A stretch of 64,000 bases of DNA from NCBI GenBank assembly GCA_029624675.1, contig JARSSP010000071.1:173686-237685 (forward strand), in the 5' to 3' direction. This DNA is from Candidatus Contendibacter sp. (lineage in GTDB: Bacteria > Pseudomonadota > Gammaproteobacteria > Competibacterales > Competibacteraceae). Shown here piece by piece: positions 59,711 to 64,000 of this stretch (its first letter is position 1; each line of letters starts with the position of its first letter). The notes beneath the pieces are model-generated. The model ran no database searches. It saw nothing but the letters and a program-made list of their open reading frames with translations, and was not told where the DNA came from. The translations under genes and the position numbers were made by a program.

Positions 59711-60121
59711 TTAAGAGAACGGATTGAGCAAACACGCCCCAGAACGTTCTACATCACGGGTATCGCGGGTAACCAAAGTCAGGTCATGGACCAAGGCGGT
59801 GGCAGCAAGTAAACCATCGGCAACCGGAATAGGGTCTGGAATACCGAGCCGGCCCCAACAGTCGGTAATTTCTTCCGTAACTGGCAACAACCGATCACCT
59901 AGCGAACCCCGGAGACGGTGCAACCAAGCCTCCAGGCTTTCCGCCGCCACTTGGTCCCGACGGCGCAGCAACTCCACTCCTCGGCGAATCTCACCCAAGA
60001 CAATGACAGAGATATAGATTTCGGATTCTTCGATCCCGCCATACCACTGAAGGACACCGGAATTACCGCGTTCCCTTTTGCGTAGTTCAGCCAAAATATT
60101 TGTGTCGATCAGGAATCCCAT
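59711..60121 (-). CDS. vapC: PIN-domain ribonuclease toxin (VapC type)
   Basis: A 136-residue PIN-domain protein. It shows LIDTNILAELRK (Asp 6), VLGEIRRGVELL (Glu about 44), PVADGLLAATALVHDLTLVTRD (read as VADGLLAATA with the acidic residue near 100, and VTRDTRDVE near 118), giving the four acidic ligands of the metal site. It is expected to cleave RNA when freed from its antitoxin. The ATG at 60121 overlaps the antitoxin gene by 13 bases. Confidence 0.87.
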   Translation of the reverse strand: MGFLIDTNILAELRKRERGNSGVLQWYGGIEESEIYISVIVLGEIRRGVELLRRRDQVAAESLEAWLHRLRGSLGDRLLPVTEEITDCWGRLGIPDPIPVADGLLAATALVHDLTLVTRDTRDVERSGACLLNPFS

Positions 60122-60330
60122 GTCATATCCTGCCTTCCGAAATCACGCGGGCGGGAAAAATCACTATCGTCTCCAACATCAGGCATATCGGCCAAAAGAG
60201 ATTTCAGACTGGGTGGTGATACAGTTTCTTCTTCCACAATAAGCAACACTTCAAGTCGACGATGACGGAATGCTTCGGGAACGGGGATCGCATCGGGTGC
60301 ATTGTCATAAATTCGGCGAATGGCTTGCAT
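60109..60330 (-). CDS. Antitoxin of the VapC-type module
   Basis: A 73-residue protein. The N-terminal part (MQAIRRIYDNAPDAIPVPEA, then RHRRLEVLLIVEE) looks like a short AbrB- or Phd-like DNA-binding start, and the C-terminal Asp/Pro-rich tail would wrap the toxin. It precedes the PIN gene with a 13-bp overlap, the typical antitoxin-first order. Family placement is uncertain; the role is inferred from context. Confidence 0.72.
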   Translation of the reverse strand: MQAIRRIYDNAPDAIPVPEAFRHRRLEVLLIVEEETVSPPSLKSLLADMPDVGDDSDFSRPRDFGRQDMTWDS

Positions 60331-60362
60331 GATTTAATCTCGATTCGCAAAGGGCTGTTAAC

Positions 60363-62864
60363 TCAATACTGTGCCATGTTTTCCACACGAAAGGCTTGAT
60401 CTTCCTCAACGCGATTCCTGCTTTCGATGTAGCGCACGATCCAAAAACTCCCATCATCGCGCCGTTTGAGCATCACCGGCGAGCCATAGGTTTTATGCGC
60501 GGCGTCGACTTTTTCCAAGGTCTCATCGCTGTTTAGCAGATGCCCGCCTTTGGTTTCCAGCAGCAGCACACCGCCGCCGCGTGTCCGGTCTTTCACGCCG
60601 ACGGCGAAATCGGGGAAATAGCGGTCGCCGTCGGGCAATACGATGCCGATGGACCACGGCTTTCGCGGCTCGTTGCGATGCCACCACAACACCGTTTCCG
60701 ACGGGTCGGCGTCGAGTAGTTCAGCAAACTTCCGTTCGTTTTCGTTCAACTCTGGTGGTAGGACCCCGTAGACATTCAGGCGGGACCGCTGCGCGCCCGG
60801 CGCCATTTCCAGACGTTCGGGCAAGGGCGCGGTTTCCACTATTTCCTTATTGAGCGCCGCGCTGGCTCGGGCCGCATCACGCACCAGTTTGGGATAATGC
60901 GCCAGGATCACATTCAGAGCATCCCGCAATTCTTCATCCGACAGCCCGATGCCTTGGTGATCGTTGTATTCCAGTCGCAACCGCGCCAGCAACATTTCCT
61001 CCAAGTCACGCTGGCTGTAATACTGTGCGTCGTATAAAACACGCTGCGCCCGCCGCGCCAATTGCGCACGGGACAATTTCGCCTGCACCGTGTCCACCAC
61101 TTCTTCATGGTGGCTGAAAATGTCGGTAATTTTCTTGCGGGTGATTTTGACACTTTTGCGCAGGCCGGCGTTTAACACTTCCGCGTTCAGATTCAGATTC
61201 GCCCCGATCCCTTTTAACAATTCGTCGGTGGATAATGGCAAGCGTTTGGTCTGAAAACGGGTCGGCATTCCTTGGCGCAACGGGTAAAGCATGTTGCCGG
61301 GTAAAGGCATTGCGGGTTGAAGAGGCTCGTTTTGCCTTGACGCGGGGAGCGCTGCCGGCAAGGGCAAATCAAAACCGGGTAGGATTTGCAGGGTCCTGAA
61401 ATCCCACGAATCATCAACACGCACCGTCGTGGATTCGGATTCATTATCAGTCACGAATTTCCAGGCGGGCGGCATATAAGACTGGGGTAGAAATCTCGTT
61501 TGCCCGTCCTTGATCACCTGAACTTGGGCCTCTCCCGCGACGCGCACCAGCATCGTATAAGGGCTGATGCCCGACAGTTCGGTCTGAATGGCGTTGATTT
61601 TCTCGCCCGCACCGATCAAGCCGCCTTGACTTTCCGCTTCGGCCAGAAAGACATAACCGCAACGCAATAGCGTGGGCAGGGATTTATCGAGCGATCTGGA
61701 TTGCAATCGGCGATGCACGCGCAAAATGCGCCCGACCACTTGCACGCCAAAATCGGTATCTTTCGCCCCGCGCATGGAAACCACGGTAAAGGCGCGCGGC
61801 GCGTCGAATCCCAGCGCCACCGCCATTTTGAACAACAACACTTCCTTGCTTTCGTCCAGCGCCACCGCCAGCAAATCATCATTGGGTTCATCGGCGGTGT
61901 ACCAAGCGATTGCGTCTTCCGGTACCTTTAATTCCAGCAGGCGGGTTTTCGCTTCCTGAATGGCGGATGTTCCGGCGTTGCCCTTGTTGCCGACTTGAAC
62001 CAGCATCAAGGGCGTCAGGCTGACTCCTATTTCCGCCAGTTGTTTTTTAATGGCGCTGTGGGTTTGCCAGCCTTCCGCCAGTGCGGTCGCGGGAATATCG
62101 CCCAAGGTTTCCTGATTATTGGGCGTCAGATAAGCGATGCACTGCACACCTTCCTTGATTAAACCAGCGTCCACGGCTTCCTTGCGCGAAACGCGATGCC
62201 GGTGCAATTCACCAATGCCTGCTGCTTTCCGGAATTTTTCCACGTCGGCATCATCCGGCGTGGCGGTAATGAGCAGGGTGAAATCGGGGCGCATGATGTC
62301 CCGATAGAAGCGCACCGCTTCGGTGGCGCTGGTAAAGCCATGATGGGCTTCGTCCACCACCACGCCGATGCGGAAATCCGCCTGCCGTAAACGAGGAATG
62401 AATTCATCCAGCGCCAGCGACAAATCGCCACTGGTGCGCAGCTTGCGCGTTTCGGCATTGCGGGCCGCCACCGAGGCCCATGTCGTGACGAAGACATCGC
62501 CGCTTTGGGCGGAATAGGCGACGCGCTCGCTCGCCAAATCGCGTACCCGCAAGCCGGGAAAATCCCGCTTTAACGCGCCCTTGGCCTGTTCGACCAGATT
62601 GGCGAAGGGCGTGAACCAGAACCAGACGATCCGGGCGTTATGAGAATGGTCGGGGCCGGCAAACGCTTCGGCGATTAAACCGGCCATCAGGGTTTTACCG
62701 GCTCCGGTGGGCGCTTCCAGCAGCACGCAGCCATTGAAGGCGCTGGCGGCGCGGCGGCTGTCCTCGTCCGCCGCCGCCTGCATTTGGCTTTCGGCGTAGC
62801 GGAAGATGTCCAGCGCTTTGTTGACGGCTTCGCGTTGATAGCGTTTTGGCGTTGGGGCGCTCAT
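60363..62864 (-). CDS. Type III restriction enzyme, Res (helicase-nuclease) subunit
   Basis: An 833-residue SF2 translocase with a C-terminal nuclease. Helicase motifs are LEAPTGAGKTLMAGLIAE (Walker A, about 50-67), VVVDEAHHGF (DExH), LLITATPDD and, later, VVGRILRVHRRLQ. The C-terminal part has YFPDFAVGV followed by VLLLETKGGHL, a PD-(D/E)xK site (Asp ... Glu-Thr-Lys) near residues 745-780. It cuts DNA together with the Mod subunit. The ATG at 62864 overlaps the mod stop by four bases; the long frame upstream lies in mod. Length is below the 950-1000 of EcoP1I-type Res. Confidence 0.85.
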   Translation of the reverse strand: MSAPTPKRYQREAVNKALDIFRYAESQMQAAADEDSRRAASAFNGCVLLEAPTGAGKTLMAGLIAEAFAGPDHSHNARIVWFWFTPFANLVEQAKGALKRDFPGLRVRDLASERVAYSAQSGDVFVTTWASVAARNAETRKLRTSGDLSLALDEFIPRLRQADFRIGVVVDEAHHGFTSATEAVRFYRDIMRPDFTLLITATPDDADVEKFRKAAGIGELHRHRVSRKEAVDAGLIKEGVQCIAYLTPNNQETLGDIPATALAEGWQTHSAIKKQLAEIGVSLTPLMLVQVGNKGNAGTSAIQEAKTRLLELKVPEDAIAWYTADEPNDDLLAVALDESKEVLLFKMAVALGFDAPRAFTVVSMRGAKDTDFGVQVVGRILRVHRRLQSRSLDKSLPTLLRCGYVFLAEAESQGGLIGAGEKINAIQTELSGISPYTMLVRVAGEAQVQVIKDGQTRFLPQSYMPPAWKFVTDNESESTTVRVDDSWDFRTLQILPGFDLPLPAALPASRQNEPLQPAMPLPGNMLYPLRQGMPTRFQTKRLPLSTDELLKGIGANLNLNAEVLNAGLRKSVKITRKKITDIFSHHEEVVDTVQAKLSRAQLARRAQRVLYDAQYYSQRDLEEMLLARLRLEYNDHQGIGLSDEELRDALNVILAHYPKLVRDAARASAALNKEIVETAPLPERLEMAPGAQRSRLNVYGVLPPELNENERKFAELLDADPSETVLWWHRNEPRKPWSIGIVLPDGDRYFPDFAVGVKDRTRGGGVLLLETKGGHLLNSDETLEKVDAAHKTYGSPVMLKRRDDGSFWIVRYIESRNRVEEDQAFRVENMAQY

Positions 62865-64000
62865 GTCCGCGTTCCCAAACCGAAACGATTGACCAGAAAT
62901 TGAGGAATCGCTTGAAAGCTGGCCCGCTCGTCCTCGATCTGCTGATGCAACCAGCCCGGTTGCCAGGAATAAATCATGGCGGTTCCGGCATCCTGAATGG
63001 CCTGCTCCAGGATTCCGATGACGGCTTCGGAAACCTTGGGGACGTAGAGCATGATTCCGTTTTCGGTTTCGGCCTGCTGAATGGGTGCCACCGCATCGAA
63101 CGGTGTCAATGTTTCGGTGTGGATGAGTTGCAATGCCGTCCAGACTTGTCCGTGTTCGATTTCGCTCAAGACTCTTTCGGCGGGAATGCGGCGGGCGCGA
63201 AGATAGGCGAAACCGGCTCCTTGCGTTGCCAATAAATCGCCGCCTAAACCTTCCACCCATTCGCCTTTTTTATTGCGGTAGCCAGCGATCACCCGCCGCA
63301 CCCGCTCGGCGCAAACATCGCGGCAGAGATTCTTGTCCGGCGCGTCGGCGGTCGCTTCGGTATTCGATACCAGAATGAAACGCCGGTTGCCACCGTCTTC
63401 TTGGTTCAGTTTCAGCACGGCGTGGGCGGTGGTGCCAGAACCGGCGAAGAAGTCCAGAATCAAATCGCCGGGTTTAGTGGCAATGCGGAGAATTCGTTCT
63501 ATAAGACGGATAGGTTTTGGAGTGGAGAACACTAAAGCGGAATTTTCAAATTGCAAGATTTCTTGAACTTCCTTTTTGGCGTCTTGGGTATGTCCAACTT
63601 CTTCGTATTTCCAAAGCGTTTGTGGCACAATACCTTCTTTCACTTCCGATAAAAAACGCTTGAGCGCTGGCACATTGTTGCCATTTGGTCCCCACCAAAC
63701 TCGGTTATCTTTATCAAGTTCTAAAAATGATTCATAGCTCTGACGCCAATATCTTGTGCCAGACGTAAATTTTTTACCTGTTGGACCGGTGACTTCATAT
63801 AATCCTTTACTGTAGAAGTTGCGTGCAGTCATGTCACTAGCTTTCCAAGGCCCTCGCGGATCATTATCTAGATTCTTATAAGCACTGGTTTGATCTTCAG
63901 AGCGGGGGACAGGATTAGGACGCCAAATATCCCGGTTTATAGAGTAAATCAAAACATATTCATGATCGTCAGAAAAATGTTGGGCAGTATTTTTTGGCGA
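62861..64000 (-). CDS. Type III DNA methyltransferase, Mod subunit (N-terminus outside the window)
   Basis: The visible 379 residues are the C-terminal part of a beta-class adenine-specific methyltransferase. It shows KNTAQHFSDDHEYVLIY, DPRGPWKASDMTARNFYSKG, FSTPKPIRLIERIL and the SAM motif LILDFFAGSGTTAHAVL (about 175 codons from the edge). In this class the catalytic DPPY motif lies before these, so it is beyond 64000. The last 150 residues (YLRARRIPAERVL onward) are the region contacting Res. AT-richer than neighbours, consistent with transfer. Confidence 0.9.
   Translation of the reverse strand, partial: SPKNTAQHFSDDHEYVLIYSINRDIWRPNPVPRSEDQTSAYKNLDNDPRGPWKASDMTARNFYSKGLYEVTGPTGKKFTSGTRYWRQSYESFLELDKDNRVWWGPNGNNVPALKRFLSEVKEGIVPQTLWKYEEVGHTQDAKKEVQEILQFENSALVFSTPKPIRLIERILRIATKPGDLILDFFAGSGTTAHAVLKLNQEDGGNRRFILVSNTEATADAPDKNLCRDVCAERVRRVIAGYRNKKGEWVEGLGGDLLATQGAGFAYLRARRIPAERVLSEIEHGQVWTALQLIHTETLTPFDAVAPIQQAETENGIMLYVPKVSEAVIGILEQAIQDAGTAMIYSWQPGWLHQQIEDERASFQAIPQFLVNRFGLGTRT

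Noticed and set aside
1..64000. CRISPR arrays, insertion sequences, integrase-type att sites
   Set aside because: No regularly spaced direct repeats, transposase-like proteins or long terminal inverted repeats were seen; the tandem repeats found are inside coding genes.

Overview
The window reads as part of a GC-rich gammaproteobacterial chromosome. ZipA and PriB, the Pil-Chp chemosensory genes and the blocks rluB-scpB-scpA/trpS, yciB-yciI-bolA-ppiC, smc-zipA-ligA, rpsF-priB-rpsR-rplI-dnaB-alr-radA and aat-bpt are all typical of that class. A Competibacter- or Chromatiales-like relative is possible but cannot be settled from the sequence. No rRNA, tRNA, CRISPR array or transposase was recognised.

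Layout. 1-3660: an iron operon on the minus strand (ferritin-like protein, feoA, feoB, a Cys-rich FeoB-associated membrane protein, an HMA-like protein) behind a promoter that overlaps a good Fur-box candidate. 3774-10553: rluB, scpB, scpA, trpS, an M50 protease and yciO on the minus strand, split between scpA and trpS by an AT-richer type II restriction-modification pair. 10536-12819: yciB, yciI, bolA-like and ppiC on the plus strand, preceded by a short structured leader ending in a strong intrinsic terminator. 12889-19414: ligA, zipA, smc. 19442-27773: a reduced Pil-Chp cluster (chpC, chpA, pilJ, pilI), without adjacent pilG or pilH. 27986-30035: gshB and a tonB-like gene.

30133-36424: a two-gene signalling unit, namely a hybrid histidine kinase with two different periplasmic binding-protein-like sensors and a REC-GAF-HD-GYP-hemerythrin response regulator. 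36729-42460: a plus-strand run with a ZIP transporter split by a cyclic-nucleotide-binding domain, an FkbM methyltransferase, a RibD-C reductase, a FemAB-like acyltransferase, and the N-degron enzymes aat and bpt. 42426-48334: radA, alr, dnaB, rplI, a decayed membrane-protein gene, rpsR, priB, rpsF. 48453-51356: cobU-cobT-cobC-cobS for cobalamin lower-ligand assembly, each junction overlapping by 4 nt.

51537-54327: two tandem PAS-GGDEF diguanylate cyclases whose central 719 bp look identical although both flanks have diverged, which suggests gene conversion. 54305-59684: aroE, an unrecognised anchored protein, hemB, a sterol-desaturase-family hydroxylase and an ABC-F ATPase. 59711-64000: a VapBC-type toxin-antitoxin pair next to a type III restriction-modification system whose mod gene runs off the window.

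Themes: c-di-GMP turnover (two cyclases, one phosphodiesterase with a likely O2 or redox input), pilus chemosensing, iron uptake and storage, and two restriction-modification systems. The most interesting items are the restriction-modification insertion translationally coupled to scpA, the candidate attenuator before yciB, the cNMP-gated ZIP architecture, the dual-sensor kinase with the hemerythrin phosphodiesterase, and the converted cyclase pair.
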